Assembly (NCBI GenBank): GCA_964603785.1 | Contig: CAZRWD010000012.1 | Location: 1 to 64,000, forward strand | DNA length: 64,000 nucleotides | Direction: 5' to 3' | Source of the DNA: CAZRWD01 sp964603785 | GTDB lineage: Bacteria > Fermentibacterota > Fermentibacteria > Fermentibacterales > Fermentibacteraceae | Shown: piece after piece, positions 9,078 through 17,903 of the stretch | How positions within the stretch are numbered: position 1 is the stretch's first letter | Layout of the letters: each line of letters begins with the position of its first letter | Position numbers and translations under genes: made by a program | The notes under the pieces: model-generated | What the model was told of the DNA's origin: nothing | Seen by the model: the letters and a program-made list of their open reading frames with translations, nothing else | Databases searched by the model: none

Positions 9078-10451
9078 TCAGCCGAGCTCGCAGGCGCCTC
9101 TCCAGCCCTCGGGCAGTCCGGCTCTGACCGGGAGCATGGCTGCGATGACCCCCGGCGACGCCGGACCGTCCACGGTCATCACCTCGACGTCATCCGAGCA
9201 CGGAAGCCTCCACCTGTTCCCGGACCCCGCCCCGGCGAGGAAGGGTATCCTCCCGGGATCCAGCCCGAGGAGCAGCGCATGGAGCCTGTCCGAAGCGGCG
9301 GGGCAGCCCGAGAAGGTCACGGCGCCCAGCTGGAGCGGCTCGGGCGCGAGAGGACCGTTGCCCTGGCCGCCGACGATCGCATCGGTGAGAGACCAGACGG
9401 TCCTCATGGGCGTGTCGCCCATCGTTCCGGCGGCCGTGCCGTAGGCGGCGATCCTGTTGATGTCGAGTATGGTGCGCCATACCGTGTCGTTGCCCCACCA
9501 GCCCCCGTCCATGTCGACCGGCCGCAGGGGGGAGTGCATCCTGAGGAGGACGACCGCGGCCAGCTCCCAGGCGACCGAGATCCGACTGCCGAGGGTCATG
9601 TTCGACCTGTCCATCGCCCGTTCGGCCATCCGCATGAGCACCGAGCGCCCCGGGTAGCAGTCTCCGCCGGACTCCGAGCCTCCCGCGCGGTGGTGAGGGA
9701 GGTACTCCTTGTTGCCGTTGATGCCCACGAGGTTCTTCATGGCTCCCGTGAACCCGGCCTTCCTGTGGGTCTTGAGCTTGGGCAGGTTCAGCACGACGCC
9801 TGCCTCGAAGAACTCCCTGGCGAGAAGGTAGCGGTGCCTTCCCGGCGAATGGGTCGCCGCCAGCCTGCGGTGGTCGTACCTGGAGACGCGGAACCTGCCC
9901 GGGGGCTGCGATATCTCCTCGAGGAGGCTGTCCCCGCCCAGGTCGAACAGCAGGAAGTCCCCGGACGGCCTGGAGTCCCGGTCGACGCTCGAGGACAGAC
10001 CCCTCGGCGAGAGGATGGTCCGCCTGAAGTCCTCGATGCGCACGATGCCTGAGGGGTCCCTCTCCCTGACCAGGGCCCTCAGCTCCTCCGTCACGAGCCG
10101 GTCCCATCTGCAGCCCTGTATCGGGGCGTCACCGATCGTGACGCTCGAGGGCCCGCACTCGAGAACCAGCGAGAGAGCCTCGAGGAGGAAGGCCGGGTGG
10201 GTGGTCATGCAGTCCATGCCCGCTCCGGACATGTTCTCGTGGAGCACCCAGTTGGGCTTCAGGAGGACGCTGCAGCCCGGCTTCACCATGCGTGACAGGA
10301 GGGGGCCTCCGTCCGCGCAGGCGTGGCCCGAGAGCCTGACCGCGCTCTCGATCAGGGCCCTCACCGCAGCCGGTGCGTAGGGCTCGGGGGCGTCCCGGCC
10401 GCCCAGCGCGAGACCCACCCTGCACGAAGGAGCCGTCATAGAGTCCTGCAT
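9078..10451 (-). CDS. DUF362 family protein
   Basis: A 457-residue DUF362 protein. It shows LLKPNWV at about 64-70 (the family's K-P-N motif), then GRHRYLLAREFF, KLKTH followed by K-x-G-x-TGAMKNLVG near 225-245, and WWGNDTVWR further on. The function of DUF362 is not established; the invariant K-P-N and K-x-K-T-H motifs look like a nucleotide, phosphate or metal site. No CxxCxxC ferredoxin motifs are present, unlike some DUF362 proteins. The same motifs recur in the C-terminal half of the fusion gene at 12642, so the two are paralogues. The gene is divergent from, and shares a short control region with, the ATP-grasp operon. No signal peptide, so probably cytoplasmic. Confidence 0.8.
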   Translation of the reverse strand: MQDSMTAPSCRVGLALGGRDAPEPYAPAAVRALIESAVRLSGHACADGGPLLSRMVKPGCSVLLKPNWVLHENMSGAGMDCMTTHPAFLLEALSLVLECGPSSVTIGDAPIQGCRWDRLVTEELRALVRERDPSGIVRIEDFRRTILSPRGLSSSVDRDSRPSGDFLLFDLGGDSLLEEISQPPGRFRVSRYDHRRLAATHSPGRHRYLLAREFFEAGVVLNLPKLKTHRKAGFTGAMKNLVGINGNKEYLPHHRAGGSESGGDCYPGRSVLMRMAERAMDRSNMTLGSRISVAWELAAVVLLRMHSPLRPVDMDGGWWGNDTVWRTILDINRIAAYGTAAGTMGDTPMRTVWSLTDAIVGGQGNGPLAPEPLQLGAVTFSGCPAASDRLHALLLGLDPGRIPFLAGAGSGNRWRLPCSDDVEVMTVDGPASPGVIAAMLPVRAGLPEGWRGACELG

Positions 10452-10475
10452 GAGCCTCCCGCGGGACGATAACGG

Positions 10476-10503
10476 TTGACCCCGCCGCGGACAAAGAGAT
10501 ATT
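10476..10503 (+). promoter_or_regulatory. Candidate promoter of the ATP-grasp/DUF362 operon
   Basis: TTGACC at 10476-10481 (5 of 6 to the -35 consensus) is followed after about 16 bases by GATATT at 10498-10503, a weaker -10. Predicted transcription would start near 10510, placing GCGGGAGGCT (10511-10520) as the ribosome binding site of the ATG at 10529. The mirror copy AGCCTCCCGC at 10454-10463 serves the divergent DUF362 gene, giving a 10-base inverted repeat. Confidence 0.45.
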
Positions 10504-10528
10504 GGCCCGCAGCGGGAGGCTTCGTGGG

Positions 10529-11566
10529 ATGGGCGGATTCAGGGTCGCCGTGGGGCTCGACCGGACGGGATGGCACGACAGGTTCGTCGAGGCCCTGTCG
10601 GGGAGGACGCTCGGCGGGCTGGCGATCGAGCCCGTCTCCGTGGACATGGATGCGAGCGGCTGGGACGAAGCCCTGGCGTCCTGCAGCGCACTGCTGTGGA
10701 AGCCCCCCGCCATGGGTCCGGAGGCCTCCGGATTCATGAAGGAGCGGATCTACTTCGCCGAGAAGCATCTCGGGCTCGTGGTCGTGCCGGGCTTCGAGAC
10801 CGTCTGGCACTTCGAGAGCAAGATGGCCCAGGAGGCCCTTCTCAGGCATGCCGGGCTTCCGACCGTCCCCACCTTCGCATCCTACGACCTCGGGGACGCC
10901 CTCGAGGCGGCCTCCGGGGCGGAGCTGCCTGTCGTATTCAAGCGGTCCCACGGAGCCGCCTCGAGGCATGTCCGGCTGGTCCGCTCGCGGCGCGAGCTGG
11001 CGAGGCTCGTCCGGAACCAGTTCTGGCAGAGCGCCTGGGAGCGGGTCAGAGCGGCGCACGGGGCTCCCGCGGCTGCGGTCCTCTCGCTGGGCAGCGGCTG
11101 GTTCACGAGGAAGGCGCTGGGGAAGCTGCTCGACAGGCGGCAGGAGGGGCACGCCTACTGGCAGCGCTTCGTTCCCGGGAACACCTCCGATCTCAGGGTC
11201 AACGTCATCGGCGACATGTACGGCCTGGGCTTCTGGAGGGGCAACCGGCCCGGCGACTTCAGGGCCAGCGGCGGAGGCAGGCTCGACTTCGACACCCCAG
11301 TGCCGGAGGAGGCCGTGCGCATGTGCATGGACGCCTCGATCAGGCTCGGGCTCGACACCATGGCGTACGACATCCTCTTCGAGGGGGGATCCATGATGGT
11401 CGTGGAGATGTCCTACGGCTATCTCGACACTGCCGTCCGCTCTGTTCGCACCATCTTCAGGAGGGGCCGGGACGGCGTCCTCGGACGCGAGGAGGGTGAC
11501 CGCTGGCCCCAGGAGCTGTGGGCGGACTGGCTCGTCGAGAAATGCCGAAGGGAGAGAGGTCTCTGA
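10529..11566 (+). CDS. ATP-grasp domain carboxylate-amine ligase-like protein
   Basis: About 345 residues. An N-terminal pre-ATP-grasp Rossmann-like domain (1-100) leads to the ATP-grasp fold: VVFKRSHGAASRHV (about 140-153) provides the adenine/phosphate lysine and glycine loop, QRFVPGNTSDLRVNVIGDM (about 212-230) the central strand, and AYDILFEGGSMMVVEMSYG (about 282-300) the metal-binding acid. The usual E-x-N is replaced by E-M-S. Relatives are RimK/glutathione-synthetase-like enzymes that join a carboxylate to an amine via an acyl phosphate. ATG 10529 is chosen for GGGAGG 8 bases upstream. First gene of a six-gene operon; the next gene overlaps its 3' end by about 25 bases. The substrate is unknown. 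Confidence 0.8.
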   Translation: MGGFRVAVGLDRTGWHDRFVEALSGRTLGGLAIEPVSVDMDASGWDEALASCSALLWKPPAMGPEASGFMKERIYFAEKHLGLVVVPGFETVWHFESKMAQEALLRHAGLPTVPTFASYDLGDALEAASGAELPVVFKRSHGAASRHVRLVRSRRELARLVRNQFWQSAWERVRAAHGAPAAAVLSLGSGWFTRKALGKLLDRRQEGHAYWQRFVPGNTSDLRVNVIGDMYGLGFWRGNRPGDFRASGGGRLDFDTPVPEEAVRMCMDASIRLGLDTMAYDILFEGGSMMVVEMSYGYLDTAVRSVRTIFRRGRDGVLGREEGDRWPQELWADWLVEKCRRERGL

Positions 11567-12645
11567 AGGTCCTCCTCGCCACCGACGGGCTGGGGCAGGG
11601 TGGCGCGGAGAGGCAGGTCGCGCTTCTCGCCGCCGGTCTGCAGGGCAGGTGCGAAGTCCGCGTCTGGTCCCTCCGCGACGGCCACTTCGCCGGCGCGATC
11701 AGGAGCTCCGGCATCGGACTGGTGATATCCCCCGGGGGCCGCAGACGTGATCCCTTCTCCCCGCTCCTCGATCTGGACAGGCTCTGCAGGTCTTTCGAGC
11801 CGGACGTCATCCACTCCTGGGGATGGATCTCGGCCATGCTCGCCGAGGCTGTCTGCAGGGTGCGCCGCAGGACGCACGTGAACGGCGCATTCAGGAGAGG
11901 GTCCCCGGCCCCCGGCGCACGCCTCCGCACGAACCTCCTCAGGCGCATCGGGACCCTCCTGGTGGCGAACAGCAGCTCGGCGATCGGCTCCTTCGGGATC
12001 CCGCCCAGGAGGGGAAGGGTTCTCAGGAACGCCTTCGATGCAGGGAGGCTCGAATCGATGGCGCCCGCCGGGCGCGACGGGGTGTTCACCGTCGTGATGA
12101 CCGGAGTGATGCGGGACGACAAGGATTTCTCGAGCTTCCTGCAGGCCTGCCGGATACTGGTGGGAAGGGGACGGGCCGCACGGTTCCTCGCGATCGGCGA
12201 CGGCCCGGACCGTCCGGGGCTCGAGTCCGCAGGCGCAGACTTGGTGGAGAGCGGCCACCTGCTCTTCACCGGGGCGGTGCCCGAGGTCCTCGCGTACCTC
12301 GCGGCCGCCGATGCGGGGGTCCTCCTGAGCAGGAACGGCGAGGGCATGTCGAACTCCCTGCTCGAGTACATGGCCTGCTCCATCCCGGTGGTCTGCACCG
12401 ACTGCCCCGGCAACCGCGAGATGGTGACCGGGGGGGTCGAGGGATTCCTTGTCCCCGTGGGGGATCCCGCCGCGACAGCCGCCGTGCTGGAGGCGCTCAT
12501 GGATGACCCGTCGCTGCGCAGGGGCATGGGGGCGAGGGGAAGGGAGAGGGTCCTGACCGGGTTCTCGATCGAGAGATGCGCCGCGGACGCCGTCCGGATC
12601 TACGACGAGGCCGTCCTGATCAGGACCGGGAGATGCCAGGCGTGA
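11542..12645 (+). CDS. Glycosyltransferase, GT4 family
   Basis: About 367 residues with a clean GT4 profile: VLLATDGLGQGGAERQVALLA at the N-terminus (acceptor-side GGAE motif), DVIHSWGWISA near residue 90, TGVMRDDKDFSSFLQAC around 190, and GEGMSNSLLEYMACSIPVV near 270 (the E-x7-E catalytic region). It should transfer a hexose or uronic acid from a nucleotide sugar. The start could be ATG 11542 or a CTG at 11563 that would make a CTGA overlap with the upstream stop; the CTG has the better ribosome binding site (GGGAGAGAGG). The next gene's GTG overlaps its TGA by 4 bases. Confidence 0.85.
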   Translation: MPKGERSLKVLLATDGLGQGGAERQVALLAAGLQGRCEVRVWSLRDGHFAGAIRSSGIGLVISPGGRRRDPFSPLLDLDRLCRSFEPDVIHSWGWISAMLAEAVCRVRRRTHVNGAFRRGSPAPGARLRTNLLRRIGTLLVANSSSAIGSFGIPPRRGRVLRNAFDAGRLESMAPAGRDGVFTVVMTGVMRDDKDFSSFLQACRILVGRGRAARFLAIGDGPDRPGLESAGADLVESGHLLFTGAVPEVLAYLAAADAGVLLSRNGEGMSNSLLEYMACSIPVVCTDCPGNREMVTGGVEGFLVPVGDPAATAAVLEALMDDPSLRRGMGARGRERVLTGFSIERCAADAVRIYDEAVLIRTGRCQA

Positions 12646-15272
12646 GGAGGAGGCTGCTCGTCCTGGCCCCGGCCGTCCCCCCCGTGGGAGGAGTCGCCGT
12701 ACAGACGGCGATGCTCCTCGAGAGCGATGCCATGAGGTCTTCCTTCGAGATGCGGACTATAAGGACCAACCCGCCCAGACCGACGGAAGACCCGTCCTCC
12801 AGGAAGAAGGGCGGACTGATCTGGGCGGCCGGGCTGATGGCTCGGGTCGTCCGGACCGCCCGTCGATGGCGCCCTGATGTGGTGCTGGCCGTGCTCAACG
12901 GCGATTCCAGCTTCCTGCGGAACGCCCCCGCGGCGCTCCTCGCCGGAGCGGTGGCAGGCTGCCCCGTCCACATCCACATGCATGCCTCCCGCAGCGGATT
13001 CTGGCATCACAGGCGGGCCCTGTCGGCGCAGGGATGCGCCGGAGACCCCGCCACGCCCCCGGACAACATCCTGACGAGAACCGGAGACAGGCTCTGCGCG
13101 CGCCTTGCCTCGAAGGCCTCCTCGCTCAGCCACCTGACCCGCGGGATCGACGAATCCTACGTCGCCAGGGGCTGGCCGGCCGCGAGGGCGGTCATCCCGA
13201 ACATGTCGCCCGGGCCGGCCGGGGAATCCCCGGGGAGGGACGGCAGGGGCATCGCCTTCATCGGCAGGCTCTCCCGCGAGAAGGGCTTCATCGACCTGCT
13301 GGAGGCCCTGGGCATGGAGCCCCTGTCGAGCGCGCCCTGGAGGCTCGAGGTCCTCGGCTCCCCGCCCGGCAGGGACGCGCAGACCGCCCTGGACCGCCTT
13401 CTCGAGGCCCATCCCAGGCGCGGGGACATCAGGCTCCACGGCATAGTCACCGGCGAGGAGAAGTCCCGGCACCTCGCCCGGTGCAGCATGCTGGTCCTAC
13501 CCTCGCACAGGGAGGTCTTTCCCGCCGTCATCCTGGAGGCCATGTCATGCGGGATGGCCGTGGTCTCCACCGCCGTGGGCGAGATACCGTCAATCATGTC
13601 GGGGGGGGGCTGGGTGGAGGTTCCCCCCTGCAGACCGGATGTCCTCTCGGCCGAGCTGGAGCGCCTCCTCGGCGATCCGGCAGGAACCGCCGCGCTCGGT
13701 GCGGCGAACGGGATCCTTGCCCGTGACTACTCCGTCGACGCAGTCAGCCTGCGCTTCTCGAACCTCGTCATGTCCCTCCTTGAGGAGGATGCGGCGGCCT
13801 TGCCCGCGCCGTCACCCCCTTCCCGGGGGACCGGCCCCTCCGCGAGGGTCTCCGTCGCAGCATTGCCACCCGGCAGCCTGGAGGACGTCCTCTCCTCCTT
13901 CGAGAACGTGCTCCTCCGGGGAGCCGATCCGGAGGCGGAGTTCCCCGGGATCAGCCGGCTGGTCTCGGACATGGACGGTCCCGGTGCGCTCCCGTCGGGT
14001 CGGGCGGGGCGTCCGAACCCCTGGAGTAGCGAGGGCGGCTCGATCCTGGTCAAGCCCAACATGGTCCGCCACTTCAACGCCCTGCCCGGAGGGGACCCCG
14101 CGGTCCTCACCTCCGACCCCCGCATCGTGGTCCCGGTGGTCTGCATGGCCCTTCTCGCCGTCGGCAGGTCGGGCCGTGTCGTCGTCGGGGACTCCCCGAT
14201 GCACGACTGCGACACTTCCGAGATCCTGGGACGATGGGGATGGGGGCGGATCACCGAGGCTGCGCGGACTGGGGGCTACGACCTCTCCTTCGCCGACTTC
14301 AGGAAGAGGGCCTTCGAGATACGCGAGGGGCTCGTGGTGGGCGGGCGTGAGCTCCCGGGCGACCCGGACGGCTATGTCCTCTGCGACCTGGGCTCGAAGA
14401 GCGCGTTCGAGGACGCAGGCATCCGCAGCCGTTCCCTCAGGGCGGCCACGCCGGACAGCCGGGAGACCCGCAGGCACCACTCCGGCGGCCGTCACGAGTA
14501 TCTGCTGTCCGGCACCTTCGCGAAGAGCGACCTCGTGATATGTATCAGCAAACTCAAAACACACAACAAGATTGGGATAACCGGCGCGCTCAAGAACATG
14601 GTGGGGCTGGTGGGCGAGAAGAACTGGCTGCCCCACTGGAGGACAGGCTTCAGGGGACACGGGGGCGACCAGTACGACAGGGTCACCCCCGCCAGCATCC
14701 TCAAGTGGGCGATGCTGTCGGCGGCATGGCCGTTCCTCGTCCTGAAGCCCGTCGCACGCGCGGCCTCGTCCCTGGCGGGCAGGTTCCACGACGCCGGGGT
14801 GCATGGTCTCTCCGGGGGAGGCATGTGGAGGGGGAACGACACGACCTGGAGGATGGTCTGCGACGTTGCGACGGCGGCCGTGTGCTGTGACCGGGATGGT
14901 CGCGTGGGCGACGAACCGTTTCCGGGGCGCCGGATCCTCCACATCATGGACGCCGTCGCAGCGGGGGAGGGCGAGGGGCCGCTCGCGCCGTCGCCCGTGG
15001 CGATGGGCATGTGCCTGGCCTCGACCGATCCCGTGGCCCTCGACATCGTCGCCTGCAGGCTAGCGGGCCTGGATGCGGGAGAGTTACCGTACATCCGGAG
15101 GATACTGGACGGTCGAGGCGTGCCGTTCACGGCCCTGCCCGGCGCACGGGTGGAGGTCGTCGACCGCGGCAGGGTCGTCGAGCTTGAGGAGCTGCAGCCC
15201 GTCTGCACGCTCAGGCCGCCTGCCGGCTGGACCGGTCCCGGCGGCGGGTGGGACTGGAGCGGCGGATCGTGA
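12642..15272 (+). CDS. GT4 glycosyltransferase-DUF362 fusion protein
   Basis: About 876 residues in one uninterrupted frame. Residues 1-380 are a GT4 transferase: VLAPAVPPVGGVAVQT opening, GIAFIGRLSREKGFIDLLEAL near 205, and PSHREVFPAVILEAMSCGM near 288 with the E-x7-E motif. A Pro/Ser-rich linker (about 383-402) leads to a DUF362 domain: ILVKPNMV near 467, SKLKTHNKIGITGALKN near 635 and WRGNDTTWR near 728, all matching the separate DUF362 gene at 9078. GTG 12642 forms a GTGA overlap with the upstream stop, like most junctions here; an ATG at 12633 is also possible. The fusion implies that the DUF362 reaction is functionally coupled to glycosyl transfer. A run of nine G at 13601-13609 lies in the GT4 domain. 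The DUF362 function is unknown. Confidence 0.82.
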   Translation: MRRRLLVLAPAVPPVGGVAVQTAMLLESDAMRSSFEMRTIRTNPPRPTEDPSSRKKGGLIWAAGLMARVVRTARRWRPDVVLAVLNGDSSFLRNAPAALLAGAVAGCPVHIHMHASRSGFWHHRRALSAQGCAGDPATPPDNILTRTGDRLCARLASKASSLSHLTRGIDESYVARGWPAARAVIPNMSPGPAGESPGRDGRGIAFIGRLSREKGFIDLLEALGMEPLSSAPWRLEVLGSPPGRDAQTALDRLLEAHPRRGDIRLHGIVTGEEKSRHLARCSMLVLPSHREVFPAVILEAMSCGMAVVSTAVGEIPSIMSGGGWVEVPPCRPDVLSAELERLLGDPAGTAALGAANGILARDYSVDAVSLRFSNLVMSLLEEDAAALPAPSPPSRGTGPSARVSVAALPPGSLEDVLSSFENVLLRGADPEAEFPGISRLVSDMDGPGALPSGRAGRPNPWSSEGGSILVKPNMVRHFNALPGGDPAVLTSDPRIVVPVVCMALLAVGRSGRVVVGDSPMHDCDTSEILGRWGWGRITEAARTGGYDLSFADFRKRAFEIREGLVVGGRELPGDPDGYVLCDLGSKSAFEDAGIRSRSLRAATPDSRETRRHHSGGRHEYLLSGTFAKSDLVICISKLKTHNKIGITGALKNMVGLVGEKNWLPHWRTGFRGHGGDQYDRVTPASILKWAMLSAAWPFLVLKPVARAASSLAGRFHDAGVHGLSGGGMWRGNDTTWRMVCDVATAAVCCDRDGRVGDEPFPGRRILHIMDAVAAGEGEGPLAPSPVAMGMCLASTDPVALDIVACRLAGLDAGELPYIRRILDGRGVPFTALPGARVEVVDRGRVVELEELQPVCTLRPPAGWTGPGGGWDWSGGS

Positions 15273-16801
15273 GCCTGATCGAGTTCCTCTCCTCCGCAGG
15301 CCCGGCAGGGCGGGGCAGTGCCGCAGTCCCCGGAGTGGAGACCTCGGGTGGCGGGGTGGGCATGTCCCGCGACCTGATCGGCACCCGAACCCTCTACTAT
15401 GCCGTCGCCGGCGACCGTATGCTGGTGTCCGGCTCCCTCTTCGAGCTGGCGGGGGAGCTGGGGGCGCTCACTCCCGATCCGGTCTCGGTATGCGAGCATC
15501 TCACCTACAGGTACGTCTCCGGCGGGCGCACGCTCTTCAGGGAGGTGTCGAAGGTGCCTGCGGGCTACACGGTGAGCGCCGTGCCCCGCGGCGGGTCCTG
15601 GGACGTTTCGGCTGCCAGGTCCGAGCGCTTCGACTGGGGTGCCCAGCGGCACGAGAGCCATGCCGGGCTCTCCGCCCTGCTCGAGGCCGAGCTCGGATCG
15701 GTGCTCGGCAGGTCGTCCCCGGTCCGCCCGGGGATGTTCTTCAGCGGCGGGCTCGACTCCTGCATCCTTGCAGCCCTCTCGCCCGAACCTCCGCTGTGCT
15801 TCAACGTGACGCCGTCCGCCGGGGATCTCGACGAGTCACACTACGCGAGCACTGCGGCCGCCCATCTGGGTCTCGACCTGGAGGTCGTCAGGTTCGACCA
15901 CGAGGGTTTCATGAAGGCCGTCCGCAGGGCCGTGGAGCTGTCCGAGGGCACCCTCCCGGTCGAGCAGCTCGCAATGTACCAGCACCTGATGGCAGCCGCC
16001 GGAGTCCCGCCGGTGATGCTCACGGGCTACGGGGCCGACTTCCTGATGGGTGAGAGCCAGAGGAAGTACTGGGCGGTGCTGCGATCGTCGAGGGTGCTCG
16101 GCATGGGCGTCGTGAGTGCGGGCATGGGCCTCTACGGGCTGATGGGGGTGAAGCAGCGCCAGCAGGCCGGGGCGATAAGGGAGTTCCTCGCGCGGTTCGG
16201 AGAGGGGCAGATGTGGGTGGACATGCTGCCTGCTCTCGATCCCCCCTGCGATCCCGAGACCGCCAGGCTGGCCATGGGCCTCGACGGGCTGCCCGACTAC
16301 CACTCGCACAGGAGGCGGCTCCTCTCCGACGAGATGCCCCCCCACTTCACCCAGCGGATCTTCGTCACCTACGGCAACCTGATAGCGGACACCGTGTCGT
16401 CCTGGTCGAGACTCTGCACTGCTATGGGCTGCAGCCTGTCCATCCCGTTCCTCGACCGCGGGGTCGTGGACCTCGTCACCTCGCTCGCCCCCGACAGCTA
16501 TCTGAGCATGGTCCGGGCCAAGCCCCCCGTCCGCGGCATAGCGGCCCGCCTCCTCAGCAGGGACCTCCTGGACCGACCCAAGCTGCACGGGCTGTTCCCC
16601 CCGGGATTCCTGCTCGGCGACGCGACCGGGGCGCTGGGCGAGGCGCTCGAAAGCCTGGGCGGGCGGGGGATCGCGGATCCGTCCGTCCTCCTCGCCCATG
16701 CCGCCCGGAGGGAGCGCTACAGCTACATCCCCGTATGGGCGGCCTTCACCATGGAGACCCTCTTCCGGTGTCTGGAGGGGCATGGCGTCCGGATCGGCTG
16801 A
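15269..16801 (+). CDS. Asparagine-synthetase-like protein lacking the glutaminase nucleophile
   Basis: About 510 residues. The synthetase domain is intact: SGGLDS PP-loop at about 158-163, then LPVEQLAMYQ, TGYGADFLMGE (GxGGDE-like) and CSLSIPFLDRGVVDLV. The N-terminal class-II amidotransferase domain is reduced to its last strands (RDLIGTRTLYYAVAGDRML); the usual Met-Cys-Gly start with catalytic Cys2 is absent. The enzyme probably adenylates a carboxylate and uses free ammonia or another amine, as in AsnB relatives that amidate uronic acids or peptides (e.g. WbpS-type); the substrate here is inferred. GTG 15269 overlaps the fusion gene's TGA (GTGA). An alternative GTG lies at 15248. Confidence 0.8.
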   Translation: MSLIEFLSSAGPAGRGSAAVPGVETSGGGVGMSRDLIGTRTLYYAVAGDRMLVSGSLFELAGELGALTPDPVSVCEHLTYRYVSGGRTLFREVSKVPAGYTVSAVPRGGSWDVSAARSERFDWGAQRHESHAGLSALLEAELGSVLGRSSPVRPGMFFSGGLDSCILAALSPEPPLCFNVTPSAGDLDESHYASTAAAHLGLDLEVVRFDHEGFMKAVRRAVELSEGTLPVEQLAMYQHLMAAAGVPPVMLTGYGADFLMGESQRKYWAVLRSSRVLGMGVVSAGMGLYGLMGVKQRQQAGAIREFLARFGEGQMWVDMLPALDPPCDPETARLAMGLDGLPDYHSHRRRLLSDEMPPHFTQRIFVTYGNLIADTVSSWSRLCTAMGCSLSIPFLDRGVVDLVTSLAPDSYLSMVRAKPPVRGIAARLLSRDLLDRPKLHGLFPPGFLLGDATGALGEALESLGGRGIADPSVLLAHAARRERYSYIPVWAAFTMETLFRCLEGHGVRIG

Positions 16802-17903
16802 CCCACGCGCCACGATCGCCCTCGCGGGGGACCTGGGACTCACGCGGACCCTGCTCCCCGATCCCCGGGCGAGGGTCTCGCCTGCGCTCCTGGGGCTGAT
16901 ACGCTCGGCCGACGGCTTCTTCTGCAACCTCGAGTTCCCCGTGGGCGAGATGGAGGGATCCCTGGCCCCGTGGGCCCACCCCTGCCTCAGGGGAGACCCC
17001 GGGGCCTGGCCTCTCCTCGAGGTTCTGCGGCCGGTGGTGGCGGGCATAGGGACGAACCACGTGCTGGACGGCGGCAGGCGGGGCCTCGCCGCGCTGCTGG
17101 CGCGGTGCTCCGCATCCGGCATCGGAACAGTGGGTGCGGGACTGGACGAGAAGGCAGCGCGCACGCCCTTCCTCGCCCGTTCGGGCGGTGCCGTGACGGG
17201 ATTCCTCGGCTACTGCAAGAAGGGCAACTTCACGGCCCGCGGCGGGAGGCCGGGAGCGGCCCTCCTCTCGCTCCGGAACCTGGAGGAGGACGTCCCCCGC
17301 GCCGCCGCCTCGTGCGACTTCCTGGTCGTCTCGATGCACATGGGCATGGAGTTCTGCACGGACGTGCACCCCATGTACCGGGACCTGGCCCAGGCCGCGG
17401 TCGAACTCGGGGCCGGCTGCGTCGTCGGCCATCATCCGCACGTCCTGAACCCGGTCGAGGTCCACAGGGGGGCCCCGGTATTCTACAGTCTAGGCAACCT
17501 GCTGCTCGACAACAGACTGGGTGCCGTGGAGCACGGGGGCGCATGGGACCTGCGCCACATCGGCGCCGTCGCCGTGGTCTCGTTCTCACGGGAGGGAACG
17601 ACCTGGGAACTCGTCCCGACCTCGTACGATTCCGACGCCCTGGTTGCGGACATCGCGGAAGGCGCATCCGCGGCCGCCGCCATGGAGATCCTCTCGGGCA
17701 CCGGTCGGGGCCGGGGACCGGCGGAGTGCCGGACCGTCGAGAAGGCCGCCGTAGGGGCGGTCATCTCCCGCGAGATCAGGACGGTCGTCGCCCTGACGAG
17801 ACTGCACGGCCCCGCCTTCCTCTGGTGGCTCCTGCGCGACCTCAAGCCGAGACACCTCCGCATGCTCTCCTCCTGGCTGGGCGGGAGGGCCGGGCGGAGA
17901 TGA
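16782..17903 (+). CDS. CapA-family metallophosphatase-like protein
   Basis: About 373 residues with the CapA/PgsA calcineurin-like fold: ALAGDLG near residue 17, FFCNLEFPVGE near 47, GTNHVLDGG near 89, VSMHMGMEF near 183, and GHHPH followed by FYSLGNLLLD near 216-245. These supply the metal-ligand D, N and H residues. CapA is required for poly-gamma-glutamate capsule in Bacillus; in glycan loci the enzyme is probably a phosphodiesterase or phosphatase acting on a cell-surface polymer, exact role unknown. ATG 16782 has GGAGGGG just upstream and overlaps the previous gene by 20 bases. No signal peptide is evident, unlike membrane-anchored CapA, so a cytoplasmic action is possible. Confidence 0.82.
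   Translation: MASGSADPRATIALAGDLGLTRTLLPDPRARVSPALLGLIRSADGFFCNLEFPVGEMEGSLAPWAHPCLRGDPGAWPLLEVLRPVVAGIGTNHVLDGGRRGLAALLARCSASGIGTVGAGLDEKAARTPFLARSGGAVTGFLGYCKKGNFTARGGRPGAALLSLRNLEEDVPRAAASCDFLVVSMHMGMEFCTDVHPMYRDLAQAAVELGAGCVVGHHPHVLNPVEVHRGAPVFYSLGNLLLDNRLGAVEHGGAWDLRHIGAVAVVSFSREGTTWELVPTSYDSDALVADIAEGASAAAAMEILSGTGRGRGPAECRTVEKAAVGAVISREIRTVVALTRLHGPAFLWWLLRDLKPRHLRMLSSWLGGRAGRR

Noticed and set aside
12642..15272. The GT4-DUF362 fusion as an artefact of a missed stop
   Set aside because: The frame is open without irregularity and the linker has the normal codon bias; no internal start with a clear ribosome binding site was found before the DUF362 part.
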